From assembly GCA_029237695.1 (NCBI GenBank), contig CM055271.1, forward strand, positions 81,913,488 to 81,977,487: a stretch of 64,000 nucleotides of DNA, in the 5' to 3' direction. Below the pieces are notes generated by a model. It saw only the letters and a list, made by a program, of their open reading frames with translations, was not told the DNA's origin and made no database searches. Source of the stretch: Conchocele bisecta (lineage: Eukaryota; Mollusca; Bivalvia; Lucinida; Thyasiridae). Position 1 is the first letter of the stretch; every line of letters starts with the position of its first letter. The position numbers were made by a program, and so were the translations under genes. This document shows, one piece after another, positions 10,850-22,000 of this stretch.

Positions 10850-12425
10850 TACTCAACAAAACTAGAAACGTCCCCTTTTTATAGCCGGTGTAGCTCTGTA
10901 TATGTATGTACCACATGTTCAAAGTACATGTATTTTAAACCGTGGCGATGTTCAGAATACGATCGTGTAGAGTTTAGCCGATACACACGGTTTACATAGC
11001 GGCCAGTGACCGGAACGTTGATTTCCACTTTTTGCACGTGCACGCTATACTTGTCATCGATAAGGTGATTCAGTTCATGTCGTACCATTCATGCGATAAG
11101 GGCTATTCGGAAAATTAAAAAACTTTTTAATTTTTCACTGTTTTCGATATGCCACGGCTTCCGAAAACGAGCGAAATCAGGCAATTGGGATGCTTGCGGG
11201 TGGGATGGCCGCCAGGGCGGTCGCGCCTCGGTTTGGTTGCTGTCGGAAGACGATTGATCGTCTTGCAGCCCGGTACCAGCAGACTGGGGCTGTTCACGAC
11301 CGGCAGCGACCTGGTAGGCCTCGTGTAACGACGGCTAGAGCCGATCGTTACATTACGTTGACGCACTTACGTCAACGTCGATTGGCAGCCACAGTCACTG
11401 CTAGGCGATACGGTGTCTCAGGGCAGACCATTCGCAGCCGGTTACGTCGTAACGCCCAACCAATCCGGGCACGCCGCCCGTACACTGGTCAGATAATGAC
11501 CCAACGTCACCGTGCTGCCAGACTGTTATGGGCGCGACGTCATCTGAACTGGAGAAGGGCCGACTGGAAGCGAGTTTTGTTCACACCGATGAATCTCGGT
11601 TCACAGTTAGTCATGCTGACGGAAGATACGGGTATACAGGCGTAAAAATGAAAGATTCACCGATTGTTGCATTGTTGAGAAGAACAGGTTTGGGGAGGGA
11701 GCATAATGGTCTGGGGTGGGATCATGGGAAACTGGAAGACAGATTTGATTGTTGTACAGGGCAACATCAATGCACAACGTTATGTTGCAGATGTGCTAAA
11801 TGCACATGCCTTACCATTTATCCGTCAGCATGGTCCTGGTGTGACATTGATGCACGACAATGCCCGCCCTCACGTAGCCATGGGTCACCACTCAATACTT
11901 ACAGCAAAACAACGTCGACGTCATGCCATGGCCCGCGGTCTCCCCGATCTCAATCCCATTGAGCACATATGGGATGAGCTGGGCCGCAAAGCACGAGCTA
12001 ACCATCAGATTGACAATGTTCGCGATCTACACGGGCGTTACAACGGGAATGGAGGAATTTGCCCAACGCACTGGTATTGCGTTACGTCACGTCGATGCGG
12101 CGTAGGATCATTGCATGCATTCATGCAAATGGTAGCCACACTCGGTACTAACGAGATTTACTGAATTTGCCACATTACTTATTGAAATTCCATCTCTAAA
12201 CATTAAGTAACACATTTCCGAGTTTTTGTGATTTTTGATTTTGACCCCTACCGCCCTTGGCCGGTTATCTCTCGAATATTTAACAAGATATCCAAATGCA
12301 ATTTATTGGCTTTGATACAGAAATGAATGAACTTGTTTTTCCATTTTGATTTTTAAAAGTAACCCTTTTGGTTTTTGATGAATCTTTCCTTAAACATGGA
12401 GGGAAGTTTCTAGTTTTGCTCAGTA
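10850..12425 (+). mobile_element. Tc1/mariner-superfamily transposon (DD34E), left arm only
   Basis: 1576 bp flanked by TA at 10848-10849 and 12426-12427. Ends TACTCAACAAAACTAGAAAC and, inverted, TACTGAGCAAAACTAGAAAC match at 18 of 20 bases. The right arm has the empty site at about 48530 (TTTTC-TA-GTTTG on this strand), which fixes both ends and the TA target duplication. Confidence 0.95.
11190..12164 (+). pseudogene. Tc1-like transposase, frameshifted
   Basis: Codes for a cut-and-paste transposase. The N-terminal part has an HTH (RAVAPRFGCCRKTIDRLAAR) and a GRPR linker (RPGRPRVTT). The catalytic triad is recognisable as D in TDESRF, D in MHDNARPHVA and E in LNPIEHIWDEL, with 34 residues between the second D and E (DD34E). 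The frame changes before TDESRF and again across the region around 11640-11710. Between 11890 and 11945 a compensating pair of shifts hides an MPWPAVSP block in another frame, and the C-terminus is out of frame after about 12010. The copy is therefore unlikely to make active enzyme, yet its insertion is recent enough to be absent from the other arm. Confidence 0.9.
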
Positions 12426-12477
12426 TAGTTTGCACATGCATGGCGTAATTTCAGATGAATCCAATACATGAATATGT

Positions 12478-12713
12478 AATACCGTAATAGCCTTCAATAT
12501 TTGGACACCATTTATTTTGGGGAAACCGCTATAAACTAGGAGTTTCCCACAACAAATAGTGTCCGAATAATTTGTTATTATGAATACAAGTACAACCATG
12601 CTAACCGTAAATATTTGGACATTCCTTGCAGGGAGACACGATAGATTAATCTGTGTTTTCCAGAAAAATTGCGTCAAAATATACAGGGTTACTACGGTAA
12701 CCAGGGGCAACAC
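12478..12713. mobile_element. MITE-G (CCGTAATA ends)
   Basis: Inverted ends around ACCGTAATAG and TACTACGGTAA; internal AATATTTGGACA motifs. Contains an intact TTAA at 12646-12649, which is the target used by a MITE-E in the sister copy at 20637-21309. Mirrored at 48237-48490. Confidence 0.7.
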
Positions 12714-12868
12714 TACCTAACGGGTAGGAATTTCGTGGCTCGCCGAGGAATTCCTACCGTTTCTGAACAAATCCTGATAATCTTGATGTACATGTAGAGA
12801 AATCCAGACAAGTCTCATTTAATGTTCAGTTTATCAGGCACAAGGCTAGGAAACCAGGAGCCTGTTTC

Positions 12869-13020
12869 ACTAAACTTTGTACGACTAAAATGTTCGTAAG
12901 TGCAAATTTAGGATCATCTGGATATTTCAATTGATGGATTTATATTTATTGAAATTTACAGACTATCATAATTTTGCACTTACAAACATTTTAGTCTTAC
13001 AAAGTTTCGTGAAACGGCCC
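12869..13020. mobile_element. MITE-B copy (short form)
   Basis: MITE-B ends read CCGTTTCACTAAACTTCGTA with GACTAAAATGTTCGTAAGTG inside; full copies have a central palindrome around TTTATTGAGCATAGGCTGC. In this copy the centre is reduced. Confidence 0.85.
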
Positions 13021-13065
13021 CAGTATTGCACAATACATGTCTGTGGGTGATGATTGGTTGTTTTT

Positions 13066-13745
13066 ATGCCCCACCACGATAGTGGAGGGGGCATTTAGTG
13101 TTACCCTTGTCCATCCATCCGTCCCATCCGTCCGTCACAAAACTTTAACGCTCGGGTAAATGTCTCATAATTTCTTCATCCTTTGACCGATCTGCTTCAT
13201 ATTTCATATACACATTGGTCTAATGGTCCTCTACCGCCCTGTGCCAAATCCAGGTTCATCCTGCCCCCGCCAAGCCCAGGATCAAGGTCACATACTTAGT
13301 GCTTCAAAAACTTTAACGCTCCGGTAAATATCTTATAATTTCTGTTTTCTTTCACGGATCAGCTTCATATTTTATATACGCATTGCTCTAATGATCCTCT
13401 ACCGCCCTGTGCCAAATCCACGTTCATCCTGCTCCCGCCAAGCCCAGGGTCAAGGTCACATACTTGGTGCTTCAAAAACTTTAACGCTCGGGTAAATATC
13501 TTATAATTTCTGTTTCCTTTCACGGATCAGCTTCATACTTCATATACGCATTGCTCTAATGGTCCTCTACTGTCCTGTGCTAAATCCACGTTCATCCTGC
13601 CCCCGCCAAGCCCAGGGTCGTCACATACTTGGTGCTTCAAAAACTTTAATGCCCGGGTAAACACAAATTTGACTTGGAATTTGGCATCATTTATTATCAA
13701 AGCGATATGTGGGGGCATCCGTGTTCTATGAACACCTTTTTCTAG
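13066..13745. mobile_element. CvA/pearl-like element with three ~168-bp core repeats
   Basis: Ends ATGCCCC...GGGGGCAT. Core units begin near 13142, 13309 and 13480 with AACTTTAACGCTC, followed by a partial unit at 13640. The right-arm copy (47320-47815) has two units. I relate it to the bivalve CvA/pearl elements because of the tandem cores; that label is inference. Confidence 0.65.
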
Positions 13746-13964
13746 TTTGTATAAACTTTCTCACTTTTTTTACCTACTATCTCTGTAACTGTAAGTCGGA
13801 TTTGCTCGAAACTTTGTATGCTTAATGGTCATCATCCATATATTCATTGTGTCCCAAACATGTGGCCCCTGTGCCCCAAGGTCAAATGACTTTGTGAAGT
13901 TTGTGTTAATGTTTCTGTCAAAATTTGCGTTGAAGTTTTCACATACCTACTATCTTTGTAACCG

Positions 13965-14075
13965 TATTTAGGCGGTACCCACTTACAGCTGGGTGGACTG
14001 AAGCAGTGTGGATAAAGTGTCTTGCTCAAGGATACACAAGAATTCCGCGGAATCAAATGTCTCGCCTTGTCCCGC
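13965..14075 (-). mobile_element. SINE conserved-domain fragment
   Basis: Reverse copy of GAGCAAGACACTTTATCCAC and CACCCAGCTGTAAGTGGGTA, the same domain as in the intact SINE-1 at 25907-26197. Mirrored at 47005-47072. Confidence 0.7.
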
Positions 14076-14249
14076 CGCTTTGACCTCGAGCCTGGGGCAG
14101 AAAGCAATTTTCACTGGCCCGAACATATTATACAATTGACTAGTGAGCCATAGAATATCAGATTATATTGTATGGCTAACTACTCAATAATTGTTTTATT
14201 ATATGATAATAGTCCGTATATAGCACTTACGACCTAATGCTACTAGACA

Positions 14250-14860
14250 AAAATTGAAAAAGAATTTGAAAAAAAAAATGGAAAAAAAAAAAAAAAAAAG
14301 TTTAAAAATTAACAAAAATAATGCTCGCTACTGGAGCCCAGAATTTTTTTTAATAGTCCTATATTTATCTACATATATCTGCACAGGTCCACATATTGCC
14401 ACAATATTGTCAACACGGTTTACGGAAATGTAATTTACCTGTATAAATTACCTGTAATAAGTTTATAGTGGTCAGTCTGGACATTTGCACATGTTGGCAC
14501 GTGCACAGGTGAATGGTTGTCCCAGTCACTATTGTTCAACCGGAGAAGGCTATTGTTCTCTCGACAGGTAAGGTGTACAGAGCACACGAGAAAATGGGTC
14601 TTCATGCATTAATGTTCAGTTTGTAGCATAGAAAGAAATAGAGTTTGACCTTGACCCTGGAGCCCGGAATTTGTTTTAATAGTCCTATGTTCATCTACAT
14701 ATCATAGTAAAGGTATGTATAAACTTTGATGACTGTAGCTGATAAGGTGTTGAAGTAATAACCGTAACACGAAAACATACATTGAATGATGACGCCGCCG
14801 ACGCCGCCGACGCCGGAAAAGCAAAACCTATGTCTCGCTTTCCGCTTCGCGGGCGAGACA
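14250..14860. other. Intergenic, no gene seen
   Basis: Poly-A run at about 14282-14299, two copies of a CTGGAGCCC...TTTTTTTAATAGTCCTAT phrase (near 14332 and 14657), and a short GCC-triplet tract at 14791-14815 that is longer in the right arm. Confidence 0.5.
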
Positions 14861-14861
14861 A

Positions 14862-14945
14862 AAACGTCTCCAGTGAGGCTCAAACCCACGACCGAAAGAT
14901 CAGCAGTCTGACGCCTGACCGCTTGACCACGCGCTTCACAAAATA
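14862..14945 (-). repeat. tRNA-like SINE head
   Basis: Reverse strand reads as a tRNA-like head with CAGACTGCTGATCTTTCGGT and a box-B-like GGTTTGAGCC. Its mirror is 46145-46222. No SINE body directly follows; a GCC-rich tract does. Confidence 0.6.
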
Positions 14946-15482
14946 CACTAGACCGGTCAACTTTATCAGGCTAGGCTTGAAAACAGCAGGAATTCACTGG
15001 TGATCCTTGGAATTCCTACACGTTTCCTAGCCTTGCATTTGTATCAACATACACTATCCCAGTATTCCATATGTTGTGGAGATATTGGGTATTTAAAAAC
15101 ATTAAGACAAAGGTTGTATGTGATAACAACAGCCGACTACAATTTACGTTTCCCGCATTCCATGGTCACATTACCAAATATCACTTATTTTCTTCAAAAT
15201 GCTCTAAAAACAACAAAAGCGACACTAATACGGATTTCCGGTTTGTTTGTATTAATCGTGATATTGAGATTTCTCCTATTGCACCTTATCGGACACCTAT
15301 AACGAGCCATTGTCGGCGATGACGATCTGTGCCGAAGTCGGTTGTATTTCACGGTCAAACAGACAGCCGAGCCAGAATCAGAAAAATGAGGAATTTAATG
15401 TTAAATTGGTATTATTTTTTTTTACAAAATGCGGACATAATCTCCGACACTTGGTACATCGATTCTGCAATGCTTTGCAGAT

Positions 15483-16672
15483 AAGCGTCACTTCAGCATT
15501 CATGTGTTTTAACAATTTTGAGTTGAAATTAATTCTTTATTTTGAGCTGCCATAATCAGTGACACACATGTGTAGCTATGTTCAAACGGATGCCATTAAT
15601 AGTTTGGCATAGCAAACAACTTAGCCGATGATTTGACTCCGGGCAAAAAGGGTAGTGGATATTGGGACAGGTGTATTCTGAAATCAACGAAGCCACACCT
15701 ACATGGCTGAAAGTATGAAAATCTGTCAATACTGAAAAGTGCCAACGGCACGTAACGAGTGCCGTAGGCACGACTGGGGGGAGAGCAAGAGAGGGGGTGC
15801 TAACCCCTTCTCGTACGGGGGGGTACGGGGGATCTCCCCCGAAAATTTTGAAGATTCAGAGTTGCTTAGACAGCATTTGATGATATTTGTGACTTGTCAA
15901 ATTGCAGGATTATATCAATTAAAACTGCTTTAAACCCAATAAAATTGAAGCACAATAAAATTGAAGCAATATTCATAATTTTGCAGTGAGAAATATTCAC
16001 TGGCATGCTCTATGTTTCATTATTCATGGTGCATCTATATCAATTCAATTCATAGGGCCGAGTACCCGAGATGTCACGTTACCCTTTAAACAGATTTGGA
16101 AGAAAATAACCATGTCTATTTCCATTTAATTATAAGCATGTAGTACCCTCTACACCATTCTACCCAATTTATACTCTGTATTTACTAATTTACTAATTTA
16201 GCATGATTATATAGGCCACGGGTGTGAATTTCCATGTTTTGGAAAAAACGTTTGTTTAAGCGGCACATTTTACGACATATTAAATTACCAAAATAATTGT
16301 TGATAACAGTTCATATATTGAAAATATTGCTGGTAGCATGTACTAAATTTGAATAGTGGGCAGATGTGTGAAAATAAACTATATATCATCTAGACCAATT
16401 TATTTTTTACACGTGTTGTACGCAGATACACCGCACCGCGAACTCTCCGTAAGTCTTCGGCAATTTCCGAGCGGCCGTCTCTGAGCTGTTGTTAGCTTCG
16501 GTACGGTGCAGTAAGGCGACCGACTGAATAATTGGTGCCCGGTTTCTAAGCGCCGCTCTAAAGTGGAAGGTGCATATTATCATATGAATATATATAGCAG
16601 GGACCAAATTACCGATGCGCGAAACGAAAGTGAACCTAATTTTGACAGCGCATCAAAGTTATCGCCGATTCG

Positions 16673-16715
<43 letters not shown>

Positions 16716-16853
16716 ATCTCAACGGATTTACACGAATTGGAAAAATGGTCCCGGGAAATGTCTCCAATACGGAATTCCGTATCAATACGGAAAACTTTCA
16801 GCCATGCACCTATTCTATGCTGATTGGTTGAATCAATCGTTTTTATCTGTCCT
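15483..16853. other. Left-arm-only segment of about 1.37 kb, no gene seen
   Basis: The right arm joins directly across this segment at about 44038. It holds a GTGCCGTAGGCAC inverted phrase near 15750, a CCCCC/GGGGG-rich stretch at 15775-15840 and a 41-base poly-C tract. A diverged repeat of GGCCACACCTATTCAAGCTGA is near 15690. Confidence 0.6.
16673..16713. repeat. Poly-C tract, 41 bases
   Basis: Uninterrupted cytosines. Could be length-inaccurate in the assembly. Confidence 0.9.
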
Positions 16854-17739
16854 AATCTGTGACGGACGTATAAGCTACGTTCAAACAGTTGCCCGCCAGA
16901 TGTCAAATATAATGCGGCAGGTGTATATTGAATCCGCGAGGCCACACCTATTCAAGCTGACTGGTTGAGTCCAGTTTGACAAAGCGACATGGAATAATAG
17001 ATACAGTGTGCACATCAGGATGCATTCTACAGTTCCGAAAATCGTATCTTGATGTGTCTCCAGTCGGGATTCCGGTAAGGATGAACCCCGATCGTTAAAT
17101 TACCCATCGCGTGCTCCCACCTGCCACCCACGCATCATTCTGAGCCATAGTGGAGTGCTGTGTGATTATGAACAGACATTATCACCTAAGATAAATGACC
17201 AAGAAACTAATCAAAAATAAGATCACATGTGTTTTCTTGGTGTACGGTTTATATAGGTTCCACTGTATCTGTCCTTGAAACATACGTCACATAATTTTCA
17301 TAAAATTGATGGTGTACGCTACGTCAAGTCACTATGTTGGCTAATACCAGTATAGTGCATTATCAGGTAACTGACTACGCAGTGACCGAATACACACACA
17401 CTGATAACAAATTGTCGTATCCTGCATTGACTTGATATGGATCACAAATACAGTCTCTGACATTTCATTGGTCGACCCGAGTCACATGATCTTACCGAAT
17501 GACGTTGGTGCGATTATGTAACGCAAACAGGTCTGCATTCTTTTTAATCAAAACCACGTCATAACTGATCATTCTGCAGCGTACAACGTTACCTGATAAA
17601 ACAGAATACCATGCTAGAGTATTTTGATGCCATGTTTATCAGGCTTGGCTGGGGAACGGTAGGAATTGCAAGGTGAGCCTGCCAATTCCTACCGTTTCCG
17701 AGCCTAACCTGAAAAACTTGATATCACGAGCCTGGCATT

Positions 17740-18530
17740 CTCTATATATACATCATCGAGTGCCCAACAATTCCACAGGCATGTGGAACTGGTGGGAACA
17801 AATCAAATCTTTGAATTACATGATATTGAAGATTTGTTGAATGGTGTAACATAAATTTGGTGATTACTGTCTTTGTAATTTCATTAAGTTACCGTGGGCA
17901 GTGTTCTGTAGGTATGTATAATTTACACTCTCTGGGAACAAATCATTTACTTTGATCTACATTAATTTGTTGACTTGAATCAGGGGGCCGTTTCACTAAG
18001 CTTTGTTCGACTAAAATGTTTGTATGTGCAAATTTATGAGTCTGTAAATTTCACATTAACAATGTTTTCTTGTAAATAATTATTGAATTTACATTTATTG
18101 AGCAGCCTATGCTCAATAAACATAAATCCATCAATTGAAATTTACAGATGATCCTAAATTTGCACTTACGAACATTTTAATAACTAAGTTGTACAAACTT
18201 TAGTGAAACGGGCCCCTGGTAATTTGTTTATTATCACTACAGTGTTACATATTATTGTGTTGGTAACTGTTCAATAGGAGTGTAGAACTTTAAATCCTCT
18301 GGGAACAAATCATGTGCCTTGAACTACATTAGTGTGTAGGCTTGGTATATGAAGTATCATTAATTTAGTGATTTGTTTATTATCACTACAGTGTTATGTA
18401 TCACCTCTGAGAACAAATCATGTGCCTCCATCATTTTGGTGATTTGTTTTCACAACAGTGTTATTTCTCATCGAATTGGTAACTATTCTATCAGTGTAGA
18501 AGTTGAAATCCTCTGAGAACAGGAGGCAGC
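17740..18530 (-). repeat. Decayed tandem copies of the GTF2B last-exon end and 3' UTR (left)
   Basis: Several blocks on the minus strand repeat the GTF2B end: CATGATTTGTTC(CC) near 18300, 18410, 17940 and 17790, and AATAAACAAATCAC after some of them. Mirror of 41826-42600, where the copies are easier to read. MITE-B (17983-18216) splits the array. Confidence 0.7.
17983..18216. mobile_element. MITE-B copy
   Basis: Full ends and a central palindrome (TTTATTGAGCAGCCTATGCT). Mirrored at 42141-42374. Confidence 0.85.
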
Positions 18531-18540
18531 GCTATATAGG

Positions 18541-18810
18541 CAGGGGCACCGGAAACAGCATAAGATTGGTCCGGCGAATCTACTCGGTGACCTCGCTACC
18601 CACTATGTGTATGTTTTTACCACTCAGTAGAACCGTCTCGCCGAGACGGTTCAACTGAGTGGTAACAACATACACTTTTCAGGAGAAAAATTGCAGAAAA
18701 ATATTTACATTTCGTTTTTTTTTTTATACATGAATTTATTGAATTATAAATCTGTCAAAATTATTGATCCGGCAGCTGCCAGACCTGCCTGACCTGTTCC
18801 GACGCCCCTG
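18541..18810. mobile_element. hAT-like MITE with GTCTC/GAGAC hairpin
   Basis: Ends CAGGGGCACCGGAA and inverted CAGGGGCGTCGGAA. The centre is the hairpin CACTCAGTAGAACCGTCTCG with apex GTCTCGCCGAGAC. Mirrored at 41558-41810. No clean 8-bp duplication seen. Confidence 0.65.
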
Positions 18811-18891
18811 ATAGATATGTATAAAGGTTTGTTGTTATTATGATGTATCATCAATTTGGTGATTTGTTTACTATCACAACAGTGTTACACA

Positions 18892-19025
18892 TCATTGAGT
18901 TGGTAACTGTTCTATAGTCGTGTAGAACTTGAAATCCTCTGGGAACAAATCATGTGCCTTGGGGTACATCAGTTTATATGCTTGTCGTATAGTAACCTCA
19001 GCCACGCCTGCAATGTCGCCAATCT
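18892..19025 (-). CDS. GTF2B: GTF2B last exon (left)
   Basis: Acceptor TTTTCAG|AGATTGGC completes a Glu codon with the previous exon. Encodes [11 protein letters not shown] to a [10 protein letters not shown]-terminus and TGA. Protein identical to the right copy. Confidence 0.95.
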
Positions 19026-22000
19026 CTGAAAACACAACCAGCGTCCGCATTGGAGACACGCCATGGGATATTGCACCTTCGGACATCTGCGTAATTTCAT
19101 GAAATATGTACAAAATGTTCCGTAAATGACGTCAAATGTTGACAAAATTGTCAGAGTACGTGCGGAATCATGTACTCTGAAAATTTTGTCAACTTTTGAC
19201 TTAATATTGTAAATTTTGTAAATTAATTAAATGAAATTACCCAGATGTCCGACGGTACAACATCCCATGGCGTGTGTCATTTATAGAACAGTTCCAGAAT
19301 AAACTTGAATCCTATGTTCGAAATTAAGCAGTTTAGTTTGTTGAGACTGCCCGATTTGATTGTCGGAAATATAACCAGGCCCATGATCCAGAGCTCCAGA
19401 TAAGGTGCGTATTGGCGTATTTTATCATTTTTTCCCTGTTTAGTAATGAAGAAAATCAATAATCCATTTGTAAGTAAACTACACAATTATTTTAAAATCA
19501 GGGGGTATAGTACGCTTTAGACACTAAGCTTATCTGGAGCGCTGATGATCATAAACTTTGTAAGGCATGTACTCAAATCTCGCATTCAAAATTAAGAAGT
19601 TTAATTAGTCCATCTTAACTTAGCAGAGGCAATCAAACTGCTTGAATCCCATCATGCCATCATTATAGTTTGATCAGCATCAGGACTGTTCGCCATTCCA
19701 TCAATAACCCCTGCCATGCTTGTGGGTGGGAGTATGCGATGGGTAAATTAACAAGCAGGGTTAATCCTTATCTGAATTCGTTGGTCGGGAGCGCGCGACG
19801 GATAATTCAACAATCGGGGTTCATCCTTACCAGAATTCCGACTGGATACCTGATTCAGCACTCACATATGTCTTTGGCATTTTGTATGTGACAGTTGAAT
19901 CTGGTAATACCCCTCATATGAGTATTACGATTATTCGTAATCCTATTTTGGGGGAAGGGGCTAAGTGACTGGTGTGGTATGGACCTGGCACCAGGTGACC
20001 GTTTCACTAAACTTCGTACGACTAAAATGTTCGTAAGTGTAAATTTTGGATCGTCTGGAAATTTGAATCGATGGATTTACATTTATTGAGCATAGGCTAT
20101 ATGCAGCCTATGCTCAATAAATGTAAATCCAATTATTGTTTTGCAAGAAAACATCATTAATGTGATATTTACAGACTATTATAATATTGCACCTACATTT
20201 TAGTCATATGAAGTTTAGTGAAACAGCCCCCTGGTTAGGTTTAAATACAATATTTCGTTCTGATTTTGGGATTTTCCCCCCAATGCAGCAGGTTAAACGG
20301 GATCAAACCGGTTTGCCCGGCCTTACATGACCGTAGCTGTTGATAGGCCGTTAAACACCAATAACTATTTGAGCTATACTGGTAAAATACCCCATAAACC
20401 CCATTTCTCCAGTCAGTCAGCCACATAGTGACATGTGCTAGTGAAACCTCTCTAAACCGACCACCTGGGAGGTCCCCAGGGTGTCCGGCTTAGAGAGGTT
20501 TCACTGTAAATCAAGCATTTGATCATTCTGAGCCATAGCTGTGTGTTATGCGATCAGTATCACCGGAGATAAATGACCAAGAAACCAATCACCGATGTTT
20601 TCTTGGAATCCGGTTTAGAGAGGTTCCACTGTATATATATATTTGGACACAATTTGTTTTGAAATAGGGGTTTCCCAAAACAAATGATATCCCAAGTACA
20701 TAGTTATGGTGACACAACCATAAATATTTGGACATTCCTTGCTGCAAGAAAGCATATATTAAAGGTACACACCCAGTCAGAAGGCAGGAATGTTCTATAT
20801 ATCCGAGACATCATCGGAGACATTTTCTGGCAAAATAAACATTCATTCACCATTACCCCACGTATTGACATTATTATACATTTTATATCAGACACAAATC
20901 TCCACACTGATATCAGGGGCGATAACCGTGTTTCCTTAAAATGTTAACGGACATGACTATTTATGTTCTGTATGTATTGTTTAATGTGCAATGATCATAC
21001 TTTATAACCTGTCGAAAATATTATTTTTTCAGGTGACGCATTTAATTAGTATAAATAATTAAAAAATACCATGCCTTGAAAATAGCCTGATACGACCGCG
21101 CGTCACTATCAGTAAAATATATATTACTAAATGATTATACCTGTATAGCGGCCACTCGTAATCTTTAGAACTGGTGGAATAGTGACACACATTTTACACT
21201 TATTTATTTCCTATAAAGAACAGTTTGTGTCTACTGAGTGGGCATGCACCTTTAATGTGTGTTTCCCAGCATAAATGGAGTGCAAATATATAGGCTTATT
21301 ACGGTGGTTACCTTTTTGAGTCTTTTTGGTGTCGGACGCCTGGGAAGCCATATAAATGGCAGCTGCCGCAACTGACACCGGACTTCGCCTGAAATACAGT
21401 AACAGGGCATGTAGCCTATTTCAATTAGGAGTATATGATTTATTACTTTCTGTAAATATGTCTTGGAATTTCATTAGAATTGAGTCCTCAGGACATATTC
21501 ATGGATATTTACGGGGAGAATACAAGAAAAAATGATGATTTTTTTCCCACTAGATTTGAACTATTTATAGCCCACAAGTTTTCCAGCATGCAAAGAGTGA
21601 AGATATGCATATGCATATCCTCCATCCTCCCAACGTCTTATCACTGCACATGTAAATAAACATAAACATTTTTATACCAAATGGGAGTTCCTGTAGCCTA
21701 TTTCACCAACATTGCAAAATATACTTTTCTAGCAAAGTATACTTTGAGGGAGAATTTTTCAATTTTAGGATAAATTTAATAATTTTTATTATACTGAATT
21801 TATTACATTATCACAGCCATTTTGGCTGTGATAATGTAATAAATTCAATAAAATGACTGTGATAATGTAATAAATTCAGTATAATAATTCTGCATACTTT
21901 TAATCTGACATCAAATATATGCAGTCGTTAGTTCTAAATGAAATAACGCATTTCAGGAAAAATAAATGATTACTCCCTCAAAGTATACTTTGCTAGAAAA

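Noticed and set aside
16580..16968. Frames with poly-proline or poly-glycine
   Set aside because: Created by the 41-base poly-C tract.
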